Below, piece by piece: positions 9,296-18,244 of a DNA stretch of 64,000 bases. A model generated the notes under the pieces. It saw only the letters and a list, made by a program, of their open reading frames with translations. It was not told the DNA's origin and searched no databases. Positions within the stretch are counted from its first letter, which is position 1. Every line of letters begins with the position of its first letter. The position numbers and the translations under genes were made by a program. The DNA comes from Ferruginibacter sp. (GTDB taxonomy: Bacteria; Bacteroidota; Bacteroidia; Chitinophagales; Chitinophagaceae): NCBI GenBank assembly GCA_030831945.1, contig JAURKC010000032.1, positions 124,001 to 188,000 of the forward strand, written 5' to 3'.

Positions 9296-9832
9296 ATGAT
9301 CCTGAGTGATAAGAGAATTTTAGAAGAAATGGAAAGTGGTACTATCAAAATAGTACCCTACAAAAGAGATTGTTTGGGTAGCAATAGCTACGACGTGCAT
9401 TTAGGTAAATCCCTAGCTACGTACACCAACAAAGAATTGGATGCTAAAAAGCACAATACCATCGAACATTTTGATATACCAGAAGAGGGAATCTTATTAT
9501 TGCCTCATGAATTTTATTTAGGTGTTACCGAAGAGTATACCGAAACACATGCTCATGTACCCTTTTTAGAAGGGAAATCTAGTACCGGAAGGCTAGGTAT
9601 CGATATCCATGCTACAGCTGGAAAAGGCGATGTAGGGTTTTGCGGCAACTGGACATTAGAAATTTCTGTTAAACAACCTGTGAGAGTATATGCTGGAATG
9701 CCTATCGGCCAGCTGATCTATTTCCCTGTAGACGGGGAGATTGAAGTAAAGTACAACGAAAAGAAAAATGCTAAATACAGTGGACAGCCTAATAAGCCGG
9801 TAGAAAGCATGATGTGGAAAAATAGTTTTTAA
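9296..9832 (+). CDS. dcd: dCTP deaminase
   Basis: This 178-residue cytosolic enzyme converts dCTP to dUTP as a source of dTMP. It matches the trimeric dCTP deaminase/dUTPase fold: the start MILSDKRILEEMESG is typical, LGSNSYDVHLG forms the substrate loop, SSTGRLGIDIHATAGKGDVGF is the nucleotide-binding block and NWTLEISV carries the catalytic glutamate. The C-terminus KYSGQPNKPVES is the usual nucleotide-closing tail. The length equals that of the family. Whether it is mono- or bifunctional (deaminase plus dUTPase) cannot be decided by eye. Confidence 0.93.
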   Translation: MILSDKRILEEMESGTIKIVPYKRDCLGSNSYDVHLGKSLATYTNKELDAKKHNTIEHFDIPEEGILLLPHEFYLGVTEEYTETHAHVPFLEGKSSTGRLGIDIHATAGKGDVGFCGNWTLEISVKQPVRVYAGMPIGQLIYFPVDGEIEVKYNEKKNAKYSGQPNKPVESMMWKNSF

Positions 9833-9890
9833 TTAATTGATTTGTAGGTATTCTCCCAAAAAAGAATTTCTCTCATTTTTTAGATTGATC

Positions 9891-9905
9891 TTCCAATTCT
9901 TGGAA
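9891..9905. terminator. Weak hairpin between convergent genes
   Basis: TTCCAA / TTGGAA form a 6-bp stem with a 3-base loop, directly before the stop codon of the minus-strand pentapeptide gene and after dcd. It is flanked by T-rich sequence on the plus strand. It may end transcription of dcd but is short. Confidence 0.3.
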
Positions 9906-10469
9906 TCATTTTTCTATATCAATATCATATTTGTCTAAAAGTCCTGAAACGCCTAAAACGGAAAACCTTGCTTTCTTCATTCGGTTAATTTCTGGATCAA
10001 TGGAATAATTGTAAGAAGTCCTAAAGTCCGCTTTTTCAAGTGTTGTATGGTCAAAAACAGCTTGTGTTAAATCGCAGTTGTCAAATACCACACTGGTGAG
10101 GTCGGCTTCTGCAAAGTCAGTTTCTTGTAGTTGCGAATTTTTAAAAATCGTCTTTTTGATTTTCGTTTTATAGAAAGAAGTATGATTGAGTTGACAACCG
10201 TCAAAAGAAAAAGAAAGCCCAAAATCATTACAACTGTCAAAGCGAAGACCTAACATTTTACAGTCTTTAAAAATTACATCCCTAAACACTGTCTTGTTGA
10301 GTTTTGCTAAACTGAAATTGCAACCGTTAAATGTGCAGTCTATAAACTTAAATGCGGAAAGATCGGTTTCGGCAATATTGCAACTATTGAAAATACAGTT
10401 TTCATATTCTCCTTTTATTAGCAAATCATTGGTTTCAAATTTTTTGTCTTCTATAAATGTTTCTTTCAT
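9906..10469 (-). CDS. Pentapeptide-repeat protein
   Basis: A 187-residue protein composed almost wholly of A(D/N)Lxx/F-type five-residue repeats (for example CTFNGCNFSLAKL, TDFAEADLTSVVFDNCDLTQAVF), which fold as a right-handed quadrilateral beta-helix. The size and the interruption near the middle resemble the Qnr/MfpA-like group that mimics DNA and protects gyrase, but the same fold occurs in many proteins of unknown role, so no resistance function is claimed. No signal peptide is seen, so it is likely cytosolic. It is convergent with dcd and has no obvious operon partner. Confidence 0.87.
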   Translation of the reverse strand: MKETFIEDKKFETNDLLIKGEYENCIFNSCNIAETDLSAFKFIDCTFNGCNFSLAKLNKTVFRDVIFKDCKMLGLRFDSCNDFGLSFSFDGCQLNHTSFYKTKIKKTIFKNSQLQETDFAEADLTSVVFDNCDLTQAVFDHTTLEKADFRTSYNYSIDPEINRMKKARFSVLGVSGLLDKYDIDIEK

Positions 10470-10656
10470 TTTTATGTTCTTTCATTTAGAAGGTTGTTGC
10501 ATTGTAATTGCTAATAAGCAATTACTTTAAAGCGCTGTTTTATCAAAGCAATTGAATTGATTAATTTTTATTGTAAAAATGGAATTACCTATTTTTTTGT
10601 CAGTTGAATGGGATGGAATTTAAAACTAGGTTAACAGTTGAATGAGTTTTTTTCAA

Positions 10657-11115
10657 TCAATTCAAATTCCAAATTGAATAATTGAGCACTGATGCAAAAC
10701 TTACCCAGCAAATATAGGGCACTAGCAACCATGCTGCCGTTGGAGAAATTTTGCCAAACCATAGTATCGTTAGTAAAATCATAGCCCACAAAGCAATGAT
10801 TTCTAAAAATGCCCAGCCTGGTTGATGGGCATAAAAGAAAATAATGGACCAGAAAAAATTCAATACCAGTTGAATGGTAAAAAAAGTAAGGGCTATTTGC
10901 TTTAGCTTTTTTGCTGCGTCACTTTTCCACACTAGGTAAAGGGAAATTCCCATCAACAAATACAAGAAGGTCCATACGGGAGCAAAAATCCAATTCGGTG
11001 GATTGAAAGATGGTTTATTAGCCAATGCATACCAGCCCTTTACTGCCGAGGAGGTAAAAAATCCGCCGAGGCTTCCTACTAATAAAGTAATTCCAATTGA
11101 AATAAATAATTTCAT
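10657..11115 (-). CDS. tspO: TspO/MBR family tryptophan-rich sensory membrane protein
   Basis: A five-helix membrane protein of the TspO/peripheral benzodiazepine receptor family (152 residues), which binds porphyrins and related ligands. Family marks are GSLGGFFTSSAVKGWY, KPSFNPPNWIFAPVWTFLYLLMG and the tryptophan-rich later helices, ending FASVLNYSIWNLN. The open frame extends to a TTG at 11139, but the ATG at 11115 (MKLFISIGITLL) matches the family N-terminus and is preferred. It sits 74 bases downstream of the DUF3810 gene on the same strand; no functional link is evident. Confidence 0.9.
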   Translation of the reverse strand: MKLFISIGITLLVGSLGGFFTSSAVKGWYALANKPSFNPPNWIFAPVWTFLYLLMGISLYLVWKSDAAKKLKQIALTFFTIQLVLNFFWSIIFFYAHQPGWAFLEIIALWAMILLTILWFGKISPTAAWLLVPYICWVSFASVLNYSIWNLN

Positions 11116-11189
11116 ATCTAAAGAGTGTTTTTTAATCAATGAATGGAATAGGTAAAATAGTAAACGCTATAAAATCGTTACTACACTAT

Positions 11190-12269
11190 TTATATTTTTC
11201 TATATTTTTTTTGATACGCAATCATAAAACTAGTTACTTCTTCATAGCTTAAAATTCCTGATGGCTGCTGATTATTTTGTAAATAAGCGCCATAAACCCA
11301 TCTCACTACCGGCTCAATTGGATTTCTATGACGTTTATAAAATTGTCTCAAATTTTTTAGATCCGATTTAACAGCAGGTAGCAATTGTTTTCCAAATGCT
11401 TTGGCAGCCGACGAATCCGTATAAAATAAATTACTGTTAGCATAGATAAAAAGTTCTAGATAAGCAGAATATTGAAAGTCAGGATCTTTTGAATTCGTTG
11501 CAGCCAAATAGCCAACAAAATTAGCCTCACTCTCTTTGGCATAACCCAACTGATGCGCTATTTCATGACAATTAGTAAATGGCTGAATAAAACCTGGAAC
11601 ACTCGTATTCACTTGGCCCTCTCCGGTAAATGGATTGTAGTACCCTAGAAATCCCACATAATTTCCTAACCAACCCCATAAGGAAGATTTGATGGAAGAC
11701 TGATGATAATTTAAAAATGGATATTGTTTCTCAGCCTCTCGGTATGCTTGTTTTGAACGATCAAAAATTTGATAGGGCTTCATTCCAACAGGCTTAGTTT
11801 GGAATAAAAGGGTATTACTTTCATTTACTTTTTGAAGTAAAGCAGCATTAAGGTCTATTAAATCAGTAACCGAATAATCTCCCGTTAACAACCCCAATTG
11901 TGCAGCAATTCCCTTCCTGTTATAATTTATTCCCCAGAGAACATTAAAGCTTATATAAATCAAAAGTATCCAGACCAAGCCCCGTCGAAGGATTAATTTA
12001 AAATCAAGTTTAAACAATTGCTTATTTAGCGCAGATTGGAGCAATTTAACCCCTTTTATCAGTAGCCAGACAACTACCGCCCCGTATAAAATGTCTCCGA
12101 AGCTAAAAGGGAGCCAGCCTAGTAAAGCACGTAAAATAGTGGAAATTATAGGGTAAATCCCATTGGAATAATACTGCTCTACCCACTGTTCATTTATAGA
12201 AAACAAGTGGATGGACAGGGCTATTAAAAACCAAATTCCTACTCTTGTCCAGCTATATTTCTGCTTCAT
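11190..12269 (-). CDS. DUF3810 family membrane metallopeptidase-like protein
   Basis: A 359-residue protein with about three N-terminal transmembrane segments (residues 10-25, 55-75, 95-115) and a large domain carrying HEIAH (in NCHEIAHQLGYAKESEANFVGY). The HExxH with a downstream EANF glutamate is the zinc-peptidase layout, and this is the DUF3810 family of Bacteroidota. Substrate and cellular role are not known. It is divergent from the DUF177-rpmF operon; on its own strand TAATCTTTGC lies about 46 bases upstream of the ATG and could be its -7 box. Confidence 0.88.
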   Translation of the reverse strand: MKQKYSWTRVGIWFLIALSIHLFSINEQWVEQYYSNGIYPIISTILRALLGWLPFSFGDILYGAVVVWLLIKGVKLLQSALNKQLFKLDFKLILRRGLVWILLIYISFNVLWGINYNRKGIAAQLGLLTGDYSVTDLIDLNAALLQKVNESNTLLFQTKPVGMKPYQIFDRSKQAYREAEKQYPFLNYHQSSIKSSLWGWLGNYVGFLGYYNPFTGEGQVNTSVPGFIQPFTNCHEIAHQLGYAKESEANFVGYLAATNSKDPDFQYSAYLELFIYANSNLFYTDSSAAKAFGKQLLPAVKSDLKNLRQFYKRHRNPIEPVVRWVYGAYLQNNQQPSGILSYEEVTSFMIAYQKKYRKI

Positions 12270-12330
12270 GGAGGCTAAAAATAACGAAAAAGCAGCTTGT
12301 CAGCCTATTGGAAGCAAAGATTATATAAAT

Positions 12331-12366
12331 TTTTGTGCTCTTTAATCCTAAAAATTACTACCTTTG
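12331..12366 (+). promoter_or_regulatory. Bacteroidota-type promoter of the DUF177-rpmF operon
   Basis: A TACCTTTG box (12359-12366) fits the TAnnTTTG -7 element, and TTTTG at 12331-12335 can serve as the -33 element with a 23-base gap. The predicted transcript start, a few bases after 12366, lies upstream of the ATG at 12388 and rules out the in-frame TTG at 12364, which is inside the -7 box. Confidence 0.7.
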
Positions 12367-12387
12367 CCGTCCTTTAAACCGGAGTTA

Positions 12388-12933
12388 ATGGGAAAGAGAA
12401 GGGAATTTGAAATAGCTTTTGTAGGATTAAAACCCGGAATTCATGAGTTTACCTATGAAGTGGATGATACATTCTTTGCACAGGTTGAAACAAGGGATTT
12501 CAGTATTTCCAAAGCGATTGTAAAACTCCAGCTTGACAAAAAGAGTGGTTTTTTACTATTGAAATTTGAAATAGGAGGAAAGTCAAACGTGGAATGTGAT
12601 CGTTGTGGTAACCAACTTGCCATGGAGCTTTGGGATGAGTTTAAGATGGTGGTAAAGATGGTGGACAACTCAGAGGAGATGAATCAAAATGAAGAAGATC
12701 CTGATGTGTTTTATATTTCCAAAACGGAAAGCCATTTAAAACTCAATGATTGGATTTTCGAATTTGTAAGTTTAAGTGTACCCTTGCAGAAGATGTGTAA
12801 TGAGGAAGAGATGGGAGGTCCGCAATGCAACAAAGAGGTATTGAAGAAACTGGAAGAAATGAGAATTATTGAGGAAGCTAGAAATGCCCAAACCATTTGG
12901 AAGGGTTTAGATAAGTTTAAAGTAGAAGAATAA
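12388..12933 (+). CDS. DUF177 (YceD-like) protein
   Basis: A 181-residue protein of the DUF177/YceD family, which is almost always encoded directly before ribosomal protein L32 and has been connected to 23S rRNA maturation. A cysteine pair, CDRCG near residue 70, and a later pair (CNEEEMGGPQC) suggest a metal site. The start is placed at the ATG at 12388 (MGKRREFEIAF), preceded by GGAG, because an upstream in-frame TTG at 12364 falls inside the promoter. rpmF follows 50 bases downstream. Confidence 0.88.
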   Translation: MGKRREFEIAFVGLKPGIHEFTYEVDDTFFAQVETRDFSISKAIVKLQLDKKSGFLLLKFEIGGKSNVECDRCGNQLAMELWDEFKMVVKMVDNSEEMNQNEEDPDVFYISKTESHLKLNDWIFEFVSLSVPLQKMCNEEEMGGPQCNKEVLKKLEEMRIIEEARNAQTIWKGLDKFKVEE

Positions 12934-12983
12934 GCGATATTTTAAAATAATAAAATCAGTAATAACAATTAAAATTTACCCAT

Positions 12984-13178
12984 ATGCCAAATCCCAAACG
13001 ACGCCATTCGCAACAACGCAGCGCAAAAAGAAGGACGCATTACAAAGCAAGCGAAAATACGTTAACCGTGGATAAAACTACCGGAGAAACACATGTACGT
13101 CACCGTGCACATGTTAGTGAAGGTAAATTATACTACAAAGGACAAGTGGTAGCTGAAAAAGCACCTCTAAAAGCATAA
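12984..13178 (+). CDS. rpmF: 50S ribosomal protein L32
   Basis: This 64-residue basic protein has the L32 N-terminus MPNPKRRHSQQRSAKRRTHY. It lacks the two CxxC pairs of the zinc-binding L32 form, so it is the C-minus type. It lies in the standard DUF177-rpmF-plsX order. Length and composition are typical. Confidence 0.96.
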   Translation: MPNPKRRHSQQRSAKRRTHYKASENTLTVDKTTGETHVRHRAHVSEGKLYYKGQVVAEKAPLKA

Positions 13179-13194
13179 TATTTTTCAAATGCTG

Positions 13195-13242
13195 AATTCT
13201 AAGTTCTAAATTCGATAAAGAATTTAAGACTTAGAATTTTTT
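13195..13242 (+). terminator. Strong hairpin between rpmF and plsX
   Basis: A 19-base arm (13195-13213) pairs with 13220-13238 with two adjacent mismatches and a 6-base loop GATAAA, and is followed by a T-run. It has the form of an intrinsic terminator or attenuator and would reduce read-through from rpmF into plsX. Confidence 0.65.
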
Positions 13243-13258
13243 ATTTAATGAATGTACC

Positions 13259-14206
13259 ATGAATATTGCCCTTGATATGATGGGTGGCGATTATGCCCCA
13301 CTGGAAGCAGTAAAAGGTATTTCACTTTTTTTAGCTGAAGGAGACAAGAATACAACCCTTACCCTGATTGGCGACAAAGCCATCGTGGAGGCGTTGTTAT
13401 TGGAGCACAAAATTTCCACCGATTCCATTACCTTAATGCACGCCTCAGAAGTAATTGGTATGCAGGAGCATCCTACTAAGGCACTTCGTGAAAAACAACA
13501 ATCTTCTATTGCTATAGGTTTTGAACTATTAGCTTCTGGTAAAACAGATGCTTTCATCAGCGCAGGTAACACCGGCGCTATGATGGTAGGATCTTTATTT
13601 AGTATTAAGGCTATTGAAGGAGTAACCAGACCAACTATTGGCGCTTACATTCCTAGAGAAAACGGAAAACTTGGACTATTAGTTGATGCAGGTATTAACT
13701 CAGACTGCAAACCAGAAAATTTAGCTCAATTTGCTACTCTCGGTTCTTTATATGCAGAACATATTCTTGGTTACCCTAATCCTAAAGTTGGTCTCATTAA
13801 TTTAGGCGAAGAGGAAGGCAAGGGTAATTTACTTACTCAGGCAACTTATCCATTATTGAAAGAAAATAAACACATCAATTTTATTGGAAATATTGAAGGG
13901 CGTGATGTATTAATTGATAAAGCAGATGTAATGGTTTGTGAGGGATTTACAGGTAATGTGGTACTCAAATTAGCAGAGAGTATTTATGACCTCATCCAAC
14001 GTAGAGGAATTAAAGATGAACATTTTGAGCGCTTTAATTTTGAAGTATATGGTGGAGTTCCTGTACTAGGAGTTGCTAAGCCCGTTGTAATTGGACACGG
14101 AATTTCGCATGCACTAGCTTTCAAAAATATGATTCTTACAGCTGAAAGAATGATTGCTAAAGATTTGATGCAGAAGATGAAAGACATCTTTAGTTCACAG
14201 GCATAA
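13259..14206 (+). CDS. plsX: Phosphate acyltransferase PlsX
   Basis: PlsX converts acyl-ACP and phosphate to acyl-phosphate for phospholipid synthesis. The 315-residue product begins with the diagnostic MNIALDMMGGDYAP and contains SAGNTGAMMVGS, DAGINSDCKPENL and CEGFTGNVVLKL, all conserved PlsX blocks. It follows rpmF, as in most bacteria, but the fabH gene that often comes next is absent: a convergent threonine dehydrogenase gene ends one base after the plsX stop. A hairpin at 13195-13242 may uncouple it from rpmF. Confidence 0.95.
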   Translation: MNIALDMMGGDYAPLEAVKGISLFLAEGDKNTTLTLIGDKAIVEALLLEHKISTDSITLMHASEVIGMQEHPTKALREKQQSSIAIGFELLASGKTDAFISAGNTGAMMVGSLFSIKAIEGVTRPTIGAYIPRENGKLGLLVDAGINSDCKPENLAQFATLGSLYAEHILGYPNPKVGLINLGEEEGKGNLLTQATYPLLKENKHINFIGNIEGRDVLIDKADVMVCEGFTGNVVLKLAESIYDLIQRRGIKDEHFERFNFEVYGGVPVLGVAKPVVIGHGISHALAFKNMILTAERMIAKDLMQKMKDIFSSQA

Positions 14207-14207
14207 A

Positions 14208-15164
14208 TTACAAATTCTTTTTAGGGGTTAAATTCTCCAACATATCTTTTGTCATTCTCTCTAAATTGTAATCCTCTTTCCATCCCCAATCTGTTCTTGC
14301 TACCGAGTCGTCAATACTTTGAGGCCAGCTATCTGCAATTTCTTGCCTATAATCTGGGTGATAGCTTACCGAAAAATCAGGGATATATTTTTTGATTTCT
14401 GCAGCAATTTCTTTTGGTGAAAAACTCATACCCGAAATATTATAGGAAGTTCTAATTTTAATTTTTTCTTTCGGAGCCTCCATCAATTCGAGCGTTGCTT
14501 TAATCGCATCGGGCATATACATCATTGGCAAATAAGTGTCTTGCTTTAAAAAACACTGATATTTTTTTTCGGCTAATGCTTCATGAAATATTTCTACTGC
14601 ATAATCAGTAGTTCCGCCACCAGGAGCACTCTTATAGCTTATTAATCCCGGATAACGAATGCTTCTAACATCAACGCCATATCGTTGATAATAATAATTA
14701 CACCAAAATTCACCCGCGTATTTGCTAATACCATACACAGTAGTAGGTTCAATAACGGTTTTCTGTGGACAATTTAATTTAGGCGACGTAGGACCAAAAA
14801 CTGCGATTGAACTTGGCCAGTAAACCTTATTAATTTTTTCTTCTTTAGCAATATCTAATACATTGAGTAAACTCTGCATATTAATACTCCATGCAAGGTT
14901 GGGATTTTTTTCACCCGTTGCTGATAAAATAGCTGCCAGTAAATAAATCTGTGTAATATTTTGACGAATCACTTGCACATGTAGCATTTCCTTATTCATT
15001 ACATCCAAACTAACATAAGGACCTGTACCTTTCAATAATTCATTTTCTTCCCTAAGATCACTTGCCAATACATTTGCATTTCCATATATCTTTCTTAAAG
15101 CTAGTGTAAGCTCTACGCCTATCTGGCCAGAAGCGCCCACTACTAAAATTTTTTCTTTCGCCAT
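14208..15164 (-). CDS. L-threonine 3-dehydrogenase, SDR (epimerase-like) type
   Basis: A 318-residue NAD-dependent enzyme of the extended short-chain dehydrogenase superfamily. It has GASGQIG near residue 10 for NAD, and the Ser...YxxxK triad in WPSSIAVFG and VYGISKYAGE. The blocks YPGLISYKSAPGGGTTDYAVEIFHEAL and SWPQSIDDSVARTDWGW are characteristic of the short-chain type of threonine dehydrogenase known from Flavobacterium and Cupriavidus, not of a UDP-sugar epimerase. The expected product is 2-amino-3-ketobutyrate, normally cleaved by Kbl, which is not in the window. A TACCTTGC box lies 18 bases upstream of the ATG. Confidence 0.87.
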   Translation of the reverse strand: MAKEKILVVGASGQIGVELTLALRKIYGNANVLASDLREENELLKGTGPYVSLDVMNKEMLHVQVIRQNITQIYLLAAILSATGEKNPNLAWSINMQSLLNVLDIAKEEKINKVYWPSSIAVFGPTSPKLNCPQKTVIEPTTVYGISKYAGEFWCNYYYQRYGVDVRSIRYPGLISYKSAPGGGTTDYAVEIFHEALAEKKYQCFLKQDTYLPMMYMPDAIKATLELMEAPKEKIKIRTSYNISGMSFSPKEIAAEIKKYIPDFSVSYHPDYRQEIADSWPQSIDDSVARTDWGWKEDYNLERMTKDMLENLTPKKNL

Positions 15165-15182
15165 ATGCTAAATCATTTGTTT

Positions 15183-15190
15183 GCAAGGTA
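15183..15190 (-). promoter_or_regulatory. Candidate -7 box (TACCTTGC) of the threonine dehydrogenase gene
   Basis: On the minus strand TACCTTGC stands 18 bases before the ATG at 15164. It is a one-base-shorter relative of TAnnTTTG and matches similar boxes before three other genes in the window (19957, 50812, 50972). Confidence 0.4.
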
Positions 15191-15355
15191 AAAAATCTTG
15201 GGTCAAAAAAAACAGTCTACATACTAAATTAAAATCCGCTGCTTTTAATTCAATTGAAAATATCTTATGCTGAAATTTAGAATCAATAATAATTGATTTA
15301 CTATTTGCTGAATGCACTTAAACTGAATAAAAATTTACTGGAAGAGATTAACCTA

Positions 15356-15577
15356 TTATAAATATCTGGCAGGATTACGTCTAGCATTAAGAATATACCT
15401 TTTAATATTCATCCAAAAAGCTAAAAACAGATAGATAATCACCGGTGAACCCATGGTGATAAAAGAAACGTAAATAAAATTCTTTCTGATTATAGAAGTC
15501 GCAATCCCTAATCGCTCCCCTATGGCAGTGCAGACACCAAAAATGTGCCATTCGATAAAGTGTCGGACAGATTTCAT
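15356..15577 (-). CDS. Small PspC-domain membrane protein
   Basis: A 73-residue protein with a PspC-like layout: a short N-terminal amphipathic part with GVCTAIGERLGI, then RKNFIYVSFITMGSPVIIYLFLAFWMN, a single transmembrane helix. PspC-family proteins take part in the envelope stress response in other bacteria; small standalone versions are common in Bacteroidota and their role is not settled. It is a single gene between the threonine dehydrogenase gene and the divergent aconitase gene. Confidence 0.8.
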   Translation of the reverse strand: MKSVRHFIEWHIFGVCTAIGERLGIATSIIRKNFIYVSFITMGSPVIIYLFLAFWMNIKRYILNARRNPARYL

Positions 15578-15655
15578 TTAGCTAAATTACAAGTAAATAA
15601 TGATTTTTTATTCATTTTAAAACGCATTTTTCTTAAATGCTGACTTGATTTTTTG

Positions 15656-15663
15656 TAAATTTG
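15656..15663 (+). promoter_or_regulatory. -7 promoter box (TAAATTTG) of the aconitase gene
   Basis: TAAATTTG fits TAnnTTTG and lies 121 bases upstream of the chosen ATG at 15785, giving a leader of just over 100 bases. No good -33 element was seen at the normal distance. Confidence 0.5.
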
Positions 15664-15784
15664 CAAAAAACTAAATATTTAGTCAATAAATCGAATAGGG
15701 AAGCGGTTTTTTTGAATGGTTTTTAATCATAAAAATTATTTAATAAAAAGCTTTAATCAATTATTTAATACTCAAATTCATATT

Positions 15785-18058
15785 ATGGCATTCGACATTG
15801 AAATGATCAAAAAGGTATACGCTCATTTTGGGAGCAGAATTAATGCAGCCCGTAAATCGGTTGGTAAACCTTTGACCCTTACAGAAAAAATATTATACGC
15901 TCATCTTTGGCAAGGTGATGCCACCACTGCCTTTGAAAGAGGTAAGAGTTATGTCGATTTTGCACCAGATCGCGTTGCCATGCAAGATGCAACCGCTCAA
16001 ATGGCTTTGCTACAATTTATGCAAAGTGGTAGAAGTCAGGTTGCCGTGCCTAGCACAGTACATTGTGATCATTTAATTGAAGCAAAAGTAAATAGTAAAA
16101 CTGACCTTGATAGGGCGGTTACAGAAAGTAGTGAAGTGTATGATTTTTTGGCTTCCGTTAGTAATAAATATGGTATAGGATTTTGGAAACCAGGTGCTGG
16201 TATTATTCACCAAGTAGTTTTAGAAAATTATGCTTTCCCTGGTGGAATGATGATTGGAACAGATAGTCATACTGTAAACGCTGGGGGACTAGGAATGATT
16301 GCGATTGGTGTAGGTGGTGCAGACGCTTGTGATGTAATGGCAGGACTACCCTGGGAATTAAAAATGCCTAAATTAATTGGTATTAAATTAACTGGAAAGC
16401 TCAATGGTTGGGCTGCTCCAAAAGATGTTATTTTAAAAGTGGCAGGTATTCTTACTGTAAAAGGTGGTACGGGGGCTGTAGTGGAATATTTTGGTGAAGG
16501 GGCTACCAGTATGAGTTGTACCGGAAAAGGAACCATTTGTAATATGGGTGCCGAGATAGGTGCTACCACTTCCACTTTTGGATACGATGCAAGCATGAGC
16601 CGTTATTTAAAAGCTACTGGTCGTGAAGAAATTGCAACCGCTGCTGACGCTATTGCTGAACATTTAACAGGAGATGCAGAAGTATATGCTCATCCTGAAA
16701 AATACTTTGATCAAGTAATTGAAATAGACCTGACTACTTTAGAACCACATTTAAACGGACCCTTTACTCCAGATTTAGCTACGCCTATTTCTAAAATGAA
16801 AGCAGCCGCTGAAGCCAATGGATGGCCTACTAAAATTGAAGTGGGATTAATCGGAAGTTGTACCAATTCATCTTATGAAGATATCAGCAGAGCGGTAAGT
16901 TTAGCTCAACAAGTTATCGACAAAGGATTAAAACTAACTGCTCAATTTTCGATTACCCCTGGTAGTGAGTTGGTAAGATACACCATTGAAAGAGACGGAT
17001 TTTTAGGCATTTTTGATAAGGTAGGTGCTACAGTATATGCTAATGCCTGTGGTCCTTGTATCGGTATGTGGGCAAGAGTAGGTGCTGAAAAAGCGGAGAA
17101 AAATACCATTGTACATTCATTCAATAGAAATTTTGCTAAACGTGCAGATGGCAATCCAAATACTTTTGCTTTTGTAGGAAGTCCAGAAATGGTTACTGCT
17201 ATGGCGATTGCTGGCGACCTGTCTTTTAACCCGCTAACAGACACCCTCACCAATGATAAAGGCGAGCAAGTAAAATTAGATCCACCAACAGGCTTTGAAT
17301 TACCAATGAAGGGATTTGATGCAGAAGACCCAGGTTACCAAGCTCCAGCAAAAGATGGTAGTCAAATACAAGTTTTAGTTGCTGCTGAAAGCAAAAGACT
17401 TCAACTATTAGATCCTTTTGCCGCTTGGGAAGGTAAAGATTTAAAAGGATTGAAATTATTGATTAAGGCAAAAGGTAAATGTACAACAGATCATATCAGT
17501 ATGGCAGGTCCTTGGCTTAAGTTTAGAGGACATTTGGATAATATCAGTAACAATATGCTAATTGGTGCTATCAACTTTTTCAATGAAAAAACTGATCTAG
17601 TTAAAAACCAACTCACTGGAGAATACGGTACTGTTCCATCTACTCAAAGAGCCTACAAAGCTGCTAGCATCGGAACCATCGTAGTCGGTGATGAAAATTA
17701 CGGAGAAGGATCTTCTAGAGAACATGCCGCAATGGAACCACGCCATCTAGGTGTTCGCGCGGTATTGGTAAAATCATTTGCCCGTATCCACGAAACCAAT
17801 TTGAAAAAACAAGGTATGCTGGCACTTACATTCGAAAATAAGGAAGACTATAATGCCTTGCAGGAAAATGATAGCATTGATATTATTGGACTAGAAAGCT
17901 TTGCTGCCAATAAGCCGCTACAATTAGTTTTGCACCATGCAGATGGAAGCAATCAAACTATACAAGTAAACCATACCTACAATGACCAACAAATTGAATG
18001 GTTTAAGGCTGGAGGTGCATTAAATATTATTAGACAAGAATTTGCATCAAGAAAATAA
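15785..18058 (+). CDS. acn: Aconitate hydratase (mitochondrial-type aconitase)
   Basis: This TCA-cycle enzyme isomerises citrate to isocitrate on a 4Fe-4S cluster. The 757-residue size and the start [15 protein letters not shown] fit the mitochondrial-type family of Bacteroidota. Cluster cysteines lie in GSCTNSS and [10 protein letters not shown]; the [14 protein letters not shown] block and the C-terminal swivel domain with [10 protein letters not shown] are complete. The frame is open upstream to an ATG at 15716, but that adds 23 residues absent from the family, so 15785 is preferred. It is monocistronic, with its own -7 box at 15656 and a strong terminator at 18075. Confidence 0.96.
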   Translation: MAFDIEMIKKVYAHFGSRINAARKSVGKPLTLTEKILYAHLWQGDATTAFERGKSYVDFAPDRVAMQDATAQMALLQFMQSGRSQVAVPSTVHCDHLIEAKVNSKTDLDRAVTESSEVYDFLASVSNKYGIGFWKPGAGIIHQVVLENYAFPGGMMIGTDSHTVNAGGLGMIAIGVGGADACDVMAGLPWELKMPKLIGIKLTGKLNGWAAPKDVILKVAGILTVKGGTGAVVEYFGEGATSMSCTGKGTICNMGAEIGATTSTFGYDASMSRYLKATGREEIATAADAIAEHLTGDAEVYAHPEKYFDQVIEIDLTTLEPHLNGPFTPDLATPISKMKAAAEANGWPTKIEVGLIGSCTNSSYEDISRAVSLAQQVIDKGLKLTAQFSITPGSELVRYTIERDGFLGIFDKVGATVYANACGPCIGMWARVGAEKAEKNTIVHSFNRNFAKRADGNPNTFAFVGSPEMVTAMAIAGDLSFNPLTDTLTNDKGEQVKLDPPTGFELPMKGFDAEDPGYQAPAKDGSQIQVLVAAESKRLQLLDPFAAWEGKDLKGLKLLIKAKGKCTTDHISMAGPWLKFRGHLDNISNNMLIGAINFFNEKTDLVKNQLTGEYGTVPSTQRAYKAASIGTIVVGDENYGEGSSREHAAMEPRHLGVRAVLVKSFARIHETNLKKQGMLALTFENKEDYNALQENDSIDIIGLESFAANKPLQLVLHHADGSNQTIQVNHTYNDQQIEWFKAGGALNIIRQEFASRK

Positions 18059-18074
18059 ATTTACATTCAAATGT

Positions 18075-18110
18075 AAAAGGCGAAACTCCACTGGGTTTCG
18101 CCTTTTTTTA
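18075..18110 (+). terminator. Intrinsic terminator of the aconitase gene
   Basis: AAAAGGCGAAAC (18075-18086) pairs perfectly with GTTTCGCCTTTT (18095-18106) across an 8-base loop and is followed by a T-run. Confidence 0.93.
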
Positions 18111-18195
18111 TTCCTTGGATGAAAAGCAATGATAATATTGGGGTTATCTCAAGCAGTGAAAACTTTTTAAATCCAATCAAACCGAGCATTTTTTA

Positions 18196-18203
18196 TAAAT
18201 TTG
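18196..18203 (+). promoter_or_regulatory. -7 promoter box (TAAATTTG) of the 18245 oxidoreductase
   Basis: TAAATTTG lies 41 bases upstream of the ATG at 18245 and is followed by an AGGAGGAG stretch (18206-18213) that is too far from the ATG to be its ribosome-binding site. Confidence 0.55.
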
Positions 18204-18244
18204 TAGGAGGAGATTTTTATAACAATAATTAATCAATTCAATAT

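Noticed and set aside
9906..10469. Qnr-type quinolone resistance gene
   Set aside because: The pentapeptide fold is clear but Qnr-specific loops cannot be confirmed by eye; the fold alone does not show gyrase protection.
14208..15164. UDP-glucose 4-epimerase
   Set aside because: The fold is shared, but the SWPQSIDDSVARTDWGW and GGGTTDYAVEIFHEAL blocks are those of SDR-type threonine dehydrogenase.
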